Source of the DNA: JASJAR01 sp038530285
GTDB taxonomy: Bacteria; Pseudomonadota; Alphaproteobacteria; Rhodobacterales; Rhodobacteraceae
Length of the DNA: 64,000 nt
Assembly: GCA_038530285.1 (NCBI GenBank)
Contig: JBCBCY010000010.1
Location: 81,662 to 145,661, forward strand
Reading direction: 5' to 3'
Part shown: positions 52,362 through 60,744 of the stretch, piece after piece
Layout of the letters: every line of letters starts with the position of its first letter
How positions within the stretch are numbered: the stretch's first letter is position 1
Made by a program: the position numbers and the translations under genes
The notes under the pieces: generated by a model
Told to the model about the DNA's origin: nothing
The model's input: only the letters and a program-made list of their open reading frames with translations
Database searches by the model: none

Positions 52362-53228
52362 CTAGTTGGTGACGAAGTAGGCGTCGGAATAGCCCAGGCT
52401 TTTGACCCGGCTGAGAACTTCGGCTCGGTCTGATGTGGTGGTCGCGGGACCCACGATGACCCGCCAGAAGGTCTTGCCCTGGCTTTCCTGGCGCAGGATC
52501 GTGGGGATGATGCCCGCGTTGCGCAGGCTGGCACCTGTGTTGTTGGCATTCGCTTCGATGCTGAAGATGCCGATCTGGATGAACGGTTTTTCAAGGCTCG
52601 ATGCGGCGGGCGCCGGGGCAGGGGCCGCGGCGGGGGCAGCGGCTGGGGCGGCTGCGGGTGTGATCACTGGCGCGCCTTCGGCTTCATCAATCGCGGCGGC
52701 CGCCGCGGCAAGCGGGTCCGCGTCAAGGGTTTCGGTCTCAATCGGTTCTGCGTCCGGCAGTGCAACGGGGGCAGGGCCCTCGACCACCTCGCGGCGCAGG
52801 GCCGTGACGGTCAATTGCTGGGGCTGGCCGGCCAGAAGGCCAAGTTCTGTCGCGGCGTCTGACGACACCTGAATACGCGGTCCCGGAGCGTCGCGTTCGC
52901 GGCGGAACAAGGCGCCGATCACGCTGGTCCCGTTTGCGTTGTTGACGATGATCACACGCTCGGGGTCAGTCACATCGGGGTGCGCCACCCAGACACCGCC
53001 CAGCGATGGGCGCCCATCCCACAGACCGGATTCGGCAGCGCGGAACACTTCGGGGGCTTCAACGTCGCGTTCTTCACCGGGTTGTGCGGCCGCCAGGCTG
53101 GCGGTTTCGGTCGACCCGGTCGATCCGCCGCCGAACGGCAACTCAAACCCGCCGTCGCAGCCCGCAAGAGCCACCAATGCTAAGGAGGGGGCGACTAATC
53201 CAAAAAGCCGCTGTTTCGCTCGTGCCAT
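52362..53228 (-). CDS. SPOR-domain lipoprotein with degenerate RlpA-like barrel
   Basis: A 288-residue lipoprotein (lipobox LAGC, lipid-modified C24). A segment near residues 60-150 resembles an RlpA-type double-psi barrel (VIIVNNANGTSVIGALFRRE), but the NDRGP catalytic motif is absent. After an Ala/Pro-rich linker comes a C-terminal SPOR domain (FIQIGIFSIEANANNTGASLRNAG and FWRVIVGPA), which binds denuded septal peptidoglycan. It probably localises at the division site. The start at 53228 fits the lipoprotein signal; first gene of the operon. Confidence 0.83.
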   Translation of the reverse strand: MARAKQRLFGLVAPSLALVALAGCDGGFELPFGGGSTGSTETASLAAAQPGEERDVEAPEVFRAAESGLWDGRPSLGGVWVAHPDVTDPERVIIVNNANGTSVIGALFRRERDAPGPRIQVSSDAATELGLLAGQPQQLTVTALRREVVEGPAPVALPDAEPIETETLDADPLAAAAAAIDEAEGAPVITPAAAPAAAPAAAPAPAPAASSLEKPFIQIGIFSIEANANNTGASLRNAGIIPTILRQESQGKTFWRVIVGPATTTSDRAEVLSRVKSLGYSDAYFVTN

Positions 53229-53434
53229 ATGTGCCTCTCTGCCCGTGTGGCTGACCGGCCTTGTTTTCAAGGTCTTGGTCGTATGCCATGTGCCTATCTT
53301 GCCGACGCTGATCGCCGTTCTGTCAAGTGTAGCTTTTCTGGGCTGGCAAGGAAAGCCTTTGGCAACATTGGCGCGGTAATTTGATCAGACTGGCTGGCCA
53401 AAGGCGCGTGATAGCGCTAGAGGACCCGGGCCGT

Positions 53435-53524
53435 GGAGGTTTGGCAGAGTGGTCGAATGCACCGGTCTTGAAAACCGGCGGGCGTGAAAGCGTCCCCAGG
53501 GTTCGAATCCCTGAGCCTCCGCCA
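53435..53524 (+). tRNA. tRNA-Ser (anticodon TGA)
   Basis: A 90-nt class II tRNA with a long variable arm. The acceptor GGAGGTT pairs with AGCCTCC, the anticodon loop is CTTGAAA (anticodon TGA), the T-arm has GGTTCGAATCC, and CCA is encoded. It is the likely integration site of the following island, since the tyrosine integrase gene starts about 130 bases downstream. Confidence 0.96.
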
Positions 53525-53654
53525 CCGGCTAGCTTCTTTGATTTCTACCAAGGCCCCTTGAGTGCAAATCAGCCTATATTTTCAAGTCGATTGATCGCAT
53601 TCGTCTTTGCATTGGATTTCTTTCGATAGTTCTCGTATGCTTTCCTTGCGTGGT

Positions 53655-54866
53655 ATGGAAAGTGGTATTTTGGCACTTACTGGCAAGCTGACGAAGAAGC
53701 TCGTAGAGAACCTTGGGCCTGGCCGTCATGGCGATGGCGGCGGATTATACTTTGTGGTCGATTCCACTCGAAATCAGTCGCGCCGGTGGATTGTTCGGGT
53801 GACGGTGAAGGGGCAACGCAACAAAAGAGGTGCTCCTCTTCGGACGGATTTCGGATTGGGTGGCGCAGATGTCGTGACGCTAAGTCAGGCGCGAGACCGC
53901 GCGCTCGAATACCGACGCATGGCGAAGCAAGGACTCAATCCTCGCTACAATGCACGTCAGCAAATCCCAACGTTCGAAGAGATCGCCCAGCAAGTACATG
54001 TTGAGCGCCTTCCCACATGGAAGAATGCCAAGCATGGTCAGCAATGGATCAACACGTTGCGTGACTATGCCTTCCCCAAGATCGGGCGCATGCCGGTGGA
54101 TAGCATTGGACAGCCTGAGGTGCTGATGTGCCTTTCGCCCATCTGGACTGAGAAGCACGAAACAGCCCGGCGTTTGGCGCAACGGATCAAGACCGTTTTG
54201 GATGTTGCGAAGTCAAAGGGCTTCCGATCAGGCGAAAACCCAGTCACGTCGATCAAAGACGCCCAGGTACTGCCAACCGTCCGGGCGCGGGTTCAGCATC
54301 ACGACGCGATGCCCTGGCGCGATGTGCCGGCGTTCTACGCCCAGTTGGCAGATCGCAACGCGATGGCGGCGAAAGCTTTGAAGTTCACCATTCTGACGGC
54401 CAGCCGCACTTCTGAGGTGTTGGAGATGAAGTGGCAAGAGGTGAACTTTGAGACGCGGCTTTGGACGGTTCCGGCAGAACGGATGAAGGGTGGTAAGCAA
54501 CATCGGGTACCGCTGACCGATGAGATGATCGCCATTCTGGAGCCATTGAGGACGATGGAGTCCGAATTTGTCTTTGAAGGGCAGAAGCGGCATCATCCCC
54601 TGTCCAATATGTCGATGCTTATGTTGCTCAGGCGCATGGATGCCAATGGGTTCACCGTACACGGCTTCCGCAGTAGTTTCCGGGATTGGGCGGCGGAGGC
54701 TGCCAATGCGCCGCGAGAGCTGGCTGAGGCGGCGTTGGCGCATCAGGTGGGGTCAGAAGTGGAGCGGGCCTATGCGCGGTCGGATTTGTTGGACAAAAGG
54801 CGGGAGTTGATGGCGGGTTGGGCAAAGTATGCCGTCGGCACAATGAATGCAGAGAGCGCGCGTTAG
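53655..54866 (+). CDS. int: Tyrosine-type site-specific integrase (DUF4102/P4 type)
   Basis: A 403-residue integrase. The N-terminal DUF4102-like arm-binding domain is GGGLYFVVDSTRNQSRRWIVRV-type sequence in the first 90 residues, then a core-binding domain, then the catalytic domain with R251 in TASRTSEVL, Lys in KGGKQHRVPL, H336 and R339 in HGFRSSF, H363 in ALAHQVG and the nucleophile Y373 in AYARSDLL, so the site is complete. Typical tRNA 3'-end targeting. Start at 53655; an in-frame TTG at 53670 could give the classical MALTGKL start. The next gene starts immediately after the stop. Confidence 0.93.
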   Translation: MESGILALTGKLTKKLVENLGPGRHGDGGGLYFVVDSTRNQSRRWIVRVTVKGQRNKRGAPLRTDFGLGGADVVTLSQARDRALEYRRMAKQGLNPRYNARQQIPTFEEIAQQVHVERLPTWKNAKHGQQWINTLRDYAFPKIGRMPVDSIGQPEVLMCLSPIWTEKHETARRLAQRIKTVLDVAKSKGFRSGENPVTSIKDAQVLPTVRARVQHHDAMPWRDVPAFYAQLADRNAMAAKALKFTILTASRTSEVLEMKWQEVNFETRLWTVPAERMKGGKQHRVPLTDEMIAILEPLRTMESEFVFEGQKRHHPLSNMSMLMLLRRMDANGFTVHGFRSSFRDWAAEAANAPRELAEAALAHQVGSEVERAYARSDLLDKRRELMAGWAKYAVGTMNAESAR

Positions 54867-55751
54867 ATGCCAAAACGTAAGCGCATGTTTCAAGGTGAAG
54901 GTCTGCCTGACCGTCTTGAGATTGCGCTTGGTATCAAGGCTGAAACTGGAACTGTAGACTTCGATGAAATATACGCTTCCTTACCAAGTCTTGACTGGGA
55001 TGCCCTGGAACAAGCAGCAGGATTGGAGCTCGATCGCATTTCCCGCGACGAAGTAGAAGAAGCATTTAAGTTAGAGCTTCTTTGGCGCGACCCGCGGCAT
55101 CCGTCGCAGCAAAACCCGGTAGACAATCGGATTGAGACCTTCTCGGAGTTTCAAGCATTTTTGAGAGAGATTGAGAAACATGCCAACTTCTTGAGGCAGT
55201 CCATCAATGAATTGGCAGAATTATCTCCTTCAATGCTTATGCCGCCGAAATCAGAAGGCTGGCTGACTGGTGAGGTCGAAAGGTCTCACGTATTAGATGT
55301 TTTCATACATCAAAGGCTCGAACCGAAAGACGAGGAGTTTTTTGACTATGTGGCATTTCGTAAACTTCTAGATCACTATTGCGAAATAGGCCAATTGCTA
55401 GATAGGTTTTCGGACTATTATGGCAGAGTCTATCAAACTCACGAAGAACGGCATTGGTTTGACTATTTCATGCGACGCGCGCTTCTTTCGATGATGCCGT
55501 CGTTTGCTGATTTCTCAGTGGCAATCCCTACTGATACCAACCCTCATCATGCCTCGCCTGTAGTTTTGTTCTTCTTAGAAACACAGAGGCAGTATTCAAT
55601 TCATATCGACAAAAGTGCGAATCCTTCGCACCAAGTAGCCAACTATTCTTATCGGCAAATCGCCAGACGTGTTCTTTCGTTGCGTAGCGAATTTGAAGAG
55701 AGTGACATGGGGATGCTTCAGCTAGAGCTAAGATCCGCTTACAAACGTTAA
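54867..55751 (+). CDS. Unknown cargo protein of the island
   Basis: A 294-residue protein that I cannot assign to any family. Its start lies directly after the integrase stop (TAGATG), so the two genes are translationally linked. The sequence is strongly charged and mostly helical, with an early basic segment MPKRKRMFQGE, a long acidic helix region (DEIYASLPSLDWDALEQAAG), an aromatic HWFDYFMRRALLSMM core and VANYSYRQIARRVLSLRSEF near the end. GC and codon use are lower than in the neighbouring operon. This first-after-integrase position is where such islands often carry defence or anti-phage cargo; that is a positional inference only. Confidence 0.6.
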   Translation: MPKRKRMFQGEGLPDRLEIALGIKAETGTVDFDEIYASLPSLDWDALEQAAGLELDRISRDEVEEAFKLELLWRDPRHPSQQNPVDNRIETFSEFQAFLREIEKHANFLRQSINELAELSPSMLMPPKSEGWLTGEVERSHVLDVFIHQRLEPKDEEFFDYVAFRKLLDHYCEIGQLLDRFSDYYGRVYQTHEERHWFDYFMRRALLSMMPSFADFSVAIPTDTNPHHASPVVLFFLETQRQYSIHIDKSANPSHQVANYSYRQIARRVLSLRSEFEESDMGMLQLELRSAYKR

Positions 55752-55847
55752 TCCGAATTCATTCGTCGTACGGCTTTCAATCCCGGATTATCTTTTTAAA
55801 ATCTGTCTAAGTAGTGATCAGCCGTCGCAACCGAAAAGGAGCAAGCG

Positions 55848-56057
55848 ATGGCAGACATCTTCGAGCAACACCGAACCTACGTGCTAGGCGATCCGGAACT
55901 GGACGTCCTGGGCACGCGTGAAAAACTTGCGCAATGGCGACACCGCCGGGTTGGCCCTCCATGGATCAAGATCGGCCGCAAGGTGGCCTATCTGGGCGCG
56001 GATCTGAACGCCTGGCTCTCGGCTCAACGCACCGATCCCAGCAGCGGGGCCGCCTAA
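55848..56057 (+). CDS. AlpA-like helix-turn-helix (excisionase-type) protein
   Basis: A 69-residue DNA-binding protein with an AlpA/HTH_17 pattern: LGTREKLAQWRHRRVGPPWIKIG followed by RKVAYLGADLNAWL, the winged-helix layout of phage excisionase regulators. It probably controls integrase direction or island gene expression. AAGGAG lies nine bases upstream, and the stop overlaps the start of the next ORF. Confidence 0.75.
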   Translation: MADIFEQHRTYVLGDPELDVLGTREKLAQWRHRRVGPPWIKIGRKVAYLGADLNAWLSAQRTDPSSGAA

Positions 56058-56248
56058 TGAAAAACCCCAGAGCCGAGCGCGGCACAGGGGCTTTTCGAGT
56101 GATATCAGATGCCACCCTCACAAGTCCATCTGATGCCACAGACGCCCTTACGCCGACAAGAAAAAATGAGCGCCGCTATTTTTGGTCAAAGGAAACCAAT
56201 GCCTGTGAACCTCTTCGAACACGCAAGGGGGCGATCGAGCATGGGTAA
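56057..56248 (+). CDS. Small coupled ORF between two regulators
   Basis: A 63-residue reading frame whose ATG overlaps the AlpA stop (TAATG) and whose stop lies eight bases inside the next gene, a pattern of translational coupling. The product is basic with an early repeat-like SDATLTSPSDATDALTP segment, reflecting near-identical DNA twins. No family recognised; it could also be a non-functional by-product. Confidence 0.45.
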   Translation: MKNPRAERGTGAFRVISDATLTSPSDATDALTPTRKNERRYFWSKETNACEPLRTRKGAIEHG

Positions 56249-56699
56249 GAGCAAACGAAAAACTGAGGGGCAATATGTGCCCCTCCCTTACAGCTTTCTC
56301 AAATCTCCGGCCTGGAGGTCTCTGTCGGGGCCAGCCGCCAAGATATGGTTGGAACTGCATACTCGGTTCCACGGCGGCAACAACGGGTCACTGACCTTGT
56401 CGCTCAATGAGGCCTGTTCATTGCTTGGACTGGGCAAAAGCACTGCACAACGTGCGTTCCAAGAGCTGGAACAGAAAGGGTTCCTCGTGCTGATGAGGCC
56501 TGGGAGTTGGTACCAACGACAGGCTCATGAATGGCGTCTGACAACGAAGCCTATGCAGCAGGTATCGGGCAAACAGCTGGCCACAAACGATTGGCACAAA
56601 TGGGCACCGGGAAAAACAGACCACGGTCCTGAGGCGGACCCGTCACCTTCTAGCGTGGTCCCGTTCGGGGACCGAAGGCGTCATGCCGGGTCCGTCTGA
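56241..56699 (+). CDS. Helix-turn-helix protein of the island
   Basis: A 152-residue protein. YVPLPYSFLKSPAWRSLSGPAAKIWLELHTRF is followed by an HTH region LTLSLNEACSLLGLGKSTAQRAFQELEQKGFLVL, which looks like a replication-initiation or RepA-type winged HTH. The tail is Pro/Gly-rich. It probably regulates or initiates island functions. Start at 56241 with GGGGCGATCG upstream; earlier in-frame starts lie within the coupled ORF. Confidence 0.65.
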   Translation: MGKSKRKTEGQYVPLPYSFLKSPAWRSLSGPAAKIWLELHTRFHGGNNGSLTLSLNEACSLLGLGKSTAQRAFQELEQKGFLVLMRPGSWYQRQAHEWRLTTKPMQQVSGKQLATNDWHKWAPGKTDHGPEADPSPSSVVPFGDRRRHAGSV

Positions 56700-56793
56700 G
56701 GACCCGTCAGCTCACTTTCTGCGCCCTCGTTCGGTTCTGAGGTGGGACACTAATAATAACCACTCCTCCTAAGTGAAACGAAGGGACCGGAGC

Positions 56794-57351
56794 ATGACTG
56801 ACAAGAAGAAGCTACCGAAGGCTATTGAGCATGAAGACAATGGTCTTGGACTTTCTATCAAAGGCTCGCCGGATATTGGACATAAAGTCGAACTCACGGA
56901 GGATGTGGCACTCAAGCGTATCTTTGGGTCTGAGTATCCCCAGATCAGCAGCGGTCTCATGCGCCACTGCTTGAAGGTACTCAAATCCGATGAAGCGAGC
57001 GACGACTATCCTGGAAATGATGAACGCGAATTCCTGTTGTCCGCTGTCGCCGAAATCAAGCCGCGAGACACATTCGAGCGGATGCTCTCGGTTCAGATGG
57101 CAGCAACACATGTAGCCATGGTTAGATCTGGCCGTTGGCTGGCCAGCTCTGACAACCTCAATCAAGTAAGTGCACACTACAACGGATACACCAAATTGGC
57201 TCGCGCCTATGTCTCGCAGATGGAGGCGCTGCGGAAACATCGGAACGGTGGCAAACAAACCGTGACGGTGCAGCACGTCAATGTGCAAGACGGTGGACAG
57301 GCGATCGTTGGCAACGTCAGTGACCGGGGGCGGGTCGATGAAGAAAAATGA
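56794..57351 (+). CDS. Island-type hypothetical protein
   Basis: A 185-residue protein beginning MTDKKKLPKAIEHED. The end TVQHVNVQDGGQAIVGNV is a motif I associate with a conserved island protein of proteobacteria, and a VSAHYNGYTKLARAYVSQMEALRKHRNGGKQ region precedes it. No enzymatic motif. The gene precedes and overlaps the next small gene, and a GGACCGGAGC ribosome binding site lies before the ATG. Confidence 0.6.
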   Translation: MTDKKKLPKAIEHEDNGLGLSIKGSPDIGHKVELTEDVALKRIFGSEYPQISSGLMRHCLKVLKSDEASDDYPGNDEREFLLSAVAEIKPRDTFERMLSVQMAATHVAMVRSGRWLASSDNLNQVSAHYNGYTKLARAYVSQMEALRKHRNGGKQTVTVQHVNVQDGGQAIVGNVSDRGRVDEEK

Positions 57352-57589
57352 CGCCAACCCTATGCAAAGGGCGCACGCCGCACCGCGCTGCACCGCACGA
57401 TCAAAGCGATCGGGCGAGCGCTGCAAGAACCCGGCTGTGAAAGGTTGGCGCGTCTGCCGTATGCATGGTGCAGGCGGCGGCCACGGGCCCGGCAAGGTGA
57501 ACCCGGCCTACAAGCACGGAATGCGATCGCGCGAGTGGGTTGAGCTAAGGAAGGAGATCGGGGAAATGGGGACGGATCTGGGTGTTTGA
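57338..57589 (+). CDS. HGGXSTG-domain small protein
   Basis: An 83-residue protein with CTARSKRSGERCKNPAVKGWRVCRMHGAGGG-like text (Cys pairs and HGAGGG) followed by AYKHGMRSREW, the pattern of the HGGXSTG family, which often accompanies phage or island genes. It may bind zinc and nucleic acid. The start overlaps the previous gene by 14 bases. It is the last gene that clearly belongs to the island. Confidence 0.7.
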   Translation: MKKNDANPMQRAHAAPRCTARSKRSGERCKNPAVKGWRVCRMHGAGGGHGPGKVNPAYKHGMRSREWVELRKEIGEMGTDLGV

Positions 57590-58093
57590 GCGCGATCTGC
57601 GGAGTTGCAATCCGCTAGTCAATTATGTCATCTTATTGAAAGTAATTTATTATTCCAAAAATTGAATTCATTCTACCACATAAAATACCACGTTCGTGCA
57701 ATTGTGCGCAACTTGCGGTCGTTCATTTTGCGTGCAGCGAACGACTGCAACGAGCCCAATCTGTGAATTTGATTGTCTCGCTGCGTGCGCTCGCAGCGTA
57801 GAAAATGCTGCGTCGGCGTAAAATCTGATGCTGCCGCGCAGCGAGAAAACCGGCCATTTGTGCAGAGTGCAGCAAGGATCAGAGGTCGAATACAAACAAT
57901 GTGGGGCTTCACTGATTTTGGTCCGATCCGCAACAGGTCCAGCACAAAAATTCGACATCCGCGAAACCTCTGAGCGTTAAGGGCAACTGATCGGATGTTC
58001 GCAAGAAAGAGAGACATTCATTCAAGATTAGGGAGCACGTGGTACCCGCCAGCGCGGCTGAACAGGCAGCCATGTTTCAGAAGGAGACGCAAA
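57590..58093. other. Lower-GC intergenic stretch with stem-loops
   Basis: About 500 bases without a credible gene. The first 90 bases are AT-rich, and later there are two good hairpins: GTCGTTC pairs with GAACGAC (about 57718-57748), and CGCTGCG pairs with CGCAGCG around a six-base loop (57779-57798). Minus-strand frames of about 100 codons exist but read as noncoding. This may be the right boundary of the island or a structured RNA. Confidence 0.5.
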
Positions 58094-58423
58094 ATGAATG
58101 AAATCGGACCAATCTCGTCGAGCGGACCCAAAGCATTCGGAAATTCGCAACAGATGCACGATCGCCTTATGGCAAAAGTCGATGCGGATCAAAACGGCAA
58201 CCTGAGCTTCGAGGAAATCGAAGCGACGGATCGGGGCGCGCAAATCGCCGATAAATTGCGTGCGTTTGACACCGATGAAAGCGGAGACTTGTCGATCGAA
58301 GAGTTGACAAAGATCCAAGAGCACGTTGCCGAGAAGATACGCGATAAAGTGCAGGCGTCGATGCCCTCTAGCGCTATGCCAGAGGCACTGTTCGATGCGC
58401 TCTATGCCGACAAGGATGACTGA
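58094..58423 (+). CDS. Cytoplasmic EF-hand protein
   Basis: A 109-residue protein with two canonical EF-hand loops: D30-ADQNGNLSFE-E41 and D59-TDESGDLSIE-E70. There is no signal peptide, so it would act inside the cell, perhaps as a calcium buffer or sensor. Strong ribosome binding site AAGGAG upstream of the ATG at 58094; a longer in-frame extension to 57995 is unlikely. It is convergent with the histidine kinase. Confidence 0.85.
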   Translation: MNEIGPISSSGPKAFGNSQQMHDRLMAKVDADQNGNLSFEEIEATDRGAQIADKLRAFDTDESGDLSIEELTKIQEHVAEKIRDKVQASMPSSAMPEALFDALYADKDD

Positions 58424-58495
58424 GAGCGGGTCTTAGAGACTGGAATCGCATATTGAACAAGTATCTTGGCCGCTAAAAGGGCGGCGCAGACCTGC

Positions 58496-59857
58496 TCAAC
58501 CCTGACCATGAACAGAGGGCGAAAACCTTGGCAGGTCCATGGTAATGCGCGCACCGCCCGTCGGCGCATCACCGATCGAGAGCGTGCCGTCATGCGCAGC
58601 CACTAAGATTTGAACGATTGCGAGCCCCAGCCCTGCGCCTCCGGTTTCACGAGACCGCGACGGTTCGAGCCGGGAAAACGGTTGCATCAGATCGCTACGA
58701 TGCGCTTCAGGGATGCCGGGGCCTTCATCGTCGATGCAAAGGGTGACGACCCCTTCCTGCTCACACACGGTAAGATGCGCCGATGCGCCGTAACGCAGCG
58801 CATTGTCGATGAGATTGAAAAGCACCCGCCGGAGTGCCACCCGATCCCCAAGACTTTCAAAGCCCGCGTGCGAGGGCTCGATCGTGAGTGCGACGGCATG
58901 GCCCGACACCTGTCTGTCCTCCACTTCGCTGCGTACCAGATCCGCGACATCAATAAGTTCGAGATCGAGCCGGCCTGCTTCACCGCGTGTCGCCAGAAGC
59001 GCGCCGTCCATCAAGGACACAAGGTCGGCGATATCCGTCTCGGCCTGTCGCCGTTCCTCTCGATCAGATAGTTTCTCCATGCGAAGCCGCAGCCGCGTCG
59101 CGAAGGTGCGGACATCGTGTTGGATGCCGCCGATCAAAACCGTGCGGGCCTTCAAGAGCGAGGACATCTGCGATTGCTGCCGCCCAAACGCCTGTATCAA
59201 AAGGCGCACCTCCGGGCTGCCTGCGCGTATTTCGGGCAACGCGGCATTCGGGTCTGAGGGGTCCAGTGTTTCGACAGCACGCGCGAGCCGCAAGACCGAG
59301 CGGAACTCGCGATTGAGCAGCAGGAGGATGACAAAGGCGATGAGGACACCAAGAAATGCCGTCGGTAACCCTACTGGCACGCCCTTGCTTGTATACAACG
59401 CCGCGCTTTCATTCGCCACGATCAGGATCCCGCCTGTCGACAGGCCAACCCGGAATTCCACGGCCCGAAGTGGGCGCACAAACTGGTTGCGAAACAAAGA
59501 ACGTGGCAAGGCATAAGCTGCAAATGCCCGGTCCCCGAGAAGCTCTTGGTAGGTGTCCATCGCAGCCGCACTGTCCGGCCATAAGGGGTCAAGCTCGGCT
59601 TCAACCGCAGCCTCAGGAGAGATCCGCACCGACATCTGGGCAGATCGCAGCGCCTCAAAAACGCGGATGCGCTCTATGGGCGAAGCTTCTTCTACGAGCG
59701 TGACAATCGCTGCCAATTGGGTCGGCTGGGTCAAGCCAACCGGCGTTTCCGAGGCGCGAAGAGCATAAAACAACGCAACGGGGATGGTCACAACGGCAAG
59801 AAAGCCGATCACAAAAATAGCGCCGATGCGCCAGCGAATGAGACGCCCGCGGATCAC
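58496..59857 (-). CDS. Sensor histidine kinase
   Basis: A 453-residue membrane kinase with helix 1 near residues 11-33, a periplasmic domain of about 130 residues, helix 2 near 164-182, then HAMP-like, HisKA and HATPase domains. The phosphorylated His is H247 in GIQHDVRTFATRL, the N-box is NLIDNALRYGA near 350, and the G-boxes are DDEGPGIP and GAGLGLAIVQ, so it looks catalytically complete. It starts at a GTG overlapping the response-regulator stop by four bases, so the two are one operon. Confidence 0.92.
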   Translation of the reverse strand: MIRGRLIRWRIGAIFVIGFLAVVTIPVALFYALRASETPVGLTQPTQLAAIVTLVEEASPIERIRVFEALRSAQMSVRISPEAAVEAELDPLWPDSAAAMDTYQELLGDRAFAAYALPRSLFRNQFVRPLRAVEFRVGLSTGGILIVANESAALYTSKGVPVGLPTAFLGVLIAFVILLLLNREFRSVLRLARAVETLDPSDPNAALPEIRAGSPEVRLLIQAFGRQQSQMSSLLKARTVLIGGIQHDVRTFATRLRLRMEKLSDREERRQAETDIADLVSLMDGALLATRGEAGRLDLELIDVADLVRSEVEDRQVSGHAVALTIEPSHAGFESLGDRVALRRVLFNLIDNALRYGASAHLTVCEQEGVVTLCIDDEGPGIPEAHRSDLMQPFSRLEPSRSRETGGAGLGLAIVQILVAAHDGTLSIGDAPTGGARITMDLPRFSPSVHGQG

Positions 59858-60570
59858 GAGACGTCCTTTACCGGCTGTGTCAGCAGGTAACCTGCATTCC
59901 GGACGGTACTTATCAGGTCCGCGTCAGCGCCATGGGCGGACAATTTGCGCCGCAGCCGGGACACAAGCATATCGACCGTCCGGTCGAACGGTTCTGCCCC
60001 TCGCCCCCGCAATGCGTCCAGGATCTGGTCACGCGACAGGACCCGGCGCGGACGATGGACGAAGCAGGCCAACAGATCGAACTCGCCACTGGTCAGCTCA
60101 ATCCGCGTCTGATCCGCAGCAAAGAGATGGCGCGCGTCGATATCGATGACGAAGCGATCGAACGTGAACATTTGGTTGGTGTTTTCAGCCCGCCGCGTTG
60201 CCGTGCGCCGCAGCACAGCCCGGATGCGCGCAAGCAGCTCGCGCGGTGCGAAAGGTTTGGCGACATAGTCATCGGCCCCCATCTCAAGACCGAGGATCCG
60301 GTCAATCTCGTCGTTTTTGGCGGTCAGCATGATGATCGGCGGCGCACCGTCTCGCGCAAGTCGTCGACAAATTGAAACGCCATCTTCCCCCGGAAGCATA
60401 AGGTCCAGAACGATCAGGTCAGGATGCATGCGGGCGCGCTTTGCGTCCATCTCGGTGGCATCGGGCGCAGTTTCGACTGCAAAACCTTCCTTCTCAAGGA
60501 AGTCGGCCAGCAGGTCCCGTATGCCGGGGTCGTCGTCGACGAGCAGAACAAGGGGCTGAGACAGTGTCAT
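59854..60570 (-). CDS. OmpR-family response regulator
   Basis: A 238-residue regulator: receiver domain with acidic DDD at 12-14, phospho-acceptor D56 in IVLDLMLPGEDG, Lys near 105 in AKPFAPRELL, then a winged helix-turn-helix DNA-binding domain with RIELTSGEFDLLACF and TVDMLVSRLRRKL, of the OmpR/PhoB type. It likely acts on the divergently arranged genes and its own promoter; a pair of GTTACAC direct repeats lies just upstream. Start at 60570 is chosen over 60618 by family N-terminus. Confidence 0.92.
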   Translation of the reverse strand: MTLSQPLVLLVDDDPGIRDLLADFLEKEGFAVETAPDATEMDAKRARMHPDLIVLDLMLPGEDGVSICRRLARDGAPPIIMLTAKNDEIDRILGLEMGADDYVAKPFAPRELLARIRAVLRRTATRRAENTNQMFTFDRFVIDIDARHLFAADQTRIELTSGEFDLLACFVHRPRRVLSRDQILDALRGRGAEPFDRTVDMLVSRLRRKLSAHGADADLISTVRNAGYLLTQPVKDVS

Positions 60571-60620
60571 GGCACCTTTATTTGCTGACTGGCATTTCGC
60601 GGCAAGGGATGACCGCATTC

Positions 60621-60637
60621 GTTACACACTGTTACAC
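60621..60637. promoter_or_regulatory. Candidate OmpR-type operator (direct repeats)
   Basis: GTTACAC occurs twice, at 60621-60627 and 60631-60637, with a 10-bp start-to-start spacing, one DNA turn, as is usual for PhoB/OmpR-type sites. It lies 50 bases upstream of the regulator start and 108 bases upstream of the divergent small gene. No other copies were seen in the window. Confidence 0.45.
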
Positions 60638-60744
60638 GCGGTCGACAAACCGAGACACATGGTTTCGTGCCATCGATATCGGTGAGACATCGCTCCGCTA
60701 TCCCTTCACCGTCAAAACGAATGGCCGAAGAAAGCGGAGCTGAA

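Larger units (their letters stand above)
53525..57589 (+). mobile_element. tRNA-Ser-associated integrative island (right end not located)
   Basis: Directly downstream of tRNA-Ser lie an integrase, an unknown cargo gene, an AlpA-like excisionase-type protein, a coupled small ORF, an HTH protein and two island-type small proteins, all on the plus strand and with lower GC than the flanking operon. No second copy of the tRNA 3' end was seen to the right within the window, so the island may extend further or its right end may have decayed. No structural phage or conjugation genes appear. Confidence 0.7.
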
